Part shown: piece by piece, positions 6,085-6,344 of the stretch
Position numbering within the stretch: the first letter of the stretch is position 1
How the letters are laid out: every line of letters begins with the position of its first letter
Translations under genes and position numbers: made by a program
Assembly: GCA_002733285.1 (NCBI GenBank)
Contig: NVVE01000001.1
Span: forward strand, 18,720 to 25,063
Reading direction: 5' to 3'
Length of the DNA: 6,344 nt
Source of the DNA: Lutibacter sp.
Lineage (GTDB): Bacteria; Bacteroidota; Bacteroidia; Flavobacteriales; Flavobacteriaceae
The notes under the pieces: model-generated
What the model was told of the DNA's origin: nothing
The model's input: the letters and a program-made list of their open reading frames with translations, nothing else
The model's database searches: none

Positions 6085-6344
6085 ATGGATTTACTTTCAA
6101 ATAGCTATTTTGCATTGTTTTTAATTATTTTAATTGGGTTTATTATAGGTCGAATTAAAATAAAAGGAATTTCACTTGATGTATCAGCAATTATTTTTGT
6201 AGCCTTAGTTTTTGGACATTACGGAGTAGTTATTCCAAAGGATTTCCAATACCTTGGATTGGTATTATTCATTTTCACTATAGGTATTCAGGCAGGACCA
6301 AGTTTTTTTGAATCATTTAAAAAAAATGGACGTGAATTGGCGAT
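6085..6344 (+). CDS. AspT/YidE/YbjL-type transporter, N-terminal part (cut by window edge)
   Basis: ATG at 6085 opens a frame that runs off the right edge after 86 full codons. The visible part has three likely membrane helices at about residues 8-22, 32-46 and 54-70. The segment LGLVLFIFTIGIQAGPSFF (about 57-75) matches the conserved membrane motif of the aspartate:alanine exchanger family (AspT, YidE, YbjL). Short basic loops (GRIKIKG, ESFKKNGRE) lie between and after the helices. Full-length members are about 550 residues, with two such membrane halves around TrkA-C domains; those parts lie outside the window, so subfamily and substrate are unknown. The gene follows the trxB terminator and should have its own promoter. 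An in-frame 26-codon ORF sits 4 bases upstream but has no independent support as a gene. Confidence 0.8.
   Translation, partial: MDLLSNSYFALFLIILIGFIIGRIKIKGISLDVSAIIFVALVFGHYGVVIPKDFQYLGLVLFIFTIGIQAGPSFFESFKKNGRELA

Overview
The window is AT-rich with A/T-biased codon use. Three exact matches to the Bacteroidota -7 promoter element TAnnTTTG, the absence of clear Shine-Dalgarno sequences, and the protein types point to a flavobacterium-like member of the Bacteroidota. The genus cannot be fixed from the sequence alone.

Layout. The left third is read on the minus strand: a DoxX-family membrane protein cut by the left edge, a tRNA-Pro(TGG)/tRNA-Thr(TGT) pair with its own promoter and terminator, and a small thioredoxin-fold protein that has lost the second active-site cysteine. 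A 149-bp divergent intergenic region then switches to the plus strand. There a 545-residue FAD-dependent dehydrogenase overlaps by 8 bases a 579-residue thiamine-diphosphate (ThDP) enzyme of the acetolactate synthase superfamily. After a 197-bp gap comes thioredoxin reductase (trxB), with a promoter and a strong terminator. The right edge holds the start of an AspT/YidE/YbjL-type transporter.

How the genes fit together. The tRNAs, trxB and the transporter are ordinary housekeeping or core genes, each with its own signals. The overlapping flavoprotein/ThDP pair is the part worth attention. Both are soluble cofactor enzymes with intact cofactor motifs, they are apparently translationally coupled, and neither has an assignable substrate. 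The flavoprotein resembles the uncharacterised actinobacterial 'FAD-binding dehydrogenase' (Rv0785-like) group rather than true ketosteroid dehydrogenases. The ThDP enzyme has the catalytic glutamate, an atypical metal-site motif (His-Asp instead of Asn-Asn) and a basic C-terminal tail. Together they are a candidate two-step metabolic module of unknown function. No mobile element, CRISPR array or defence system was seen.
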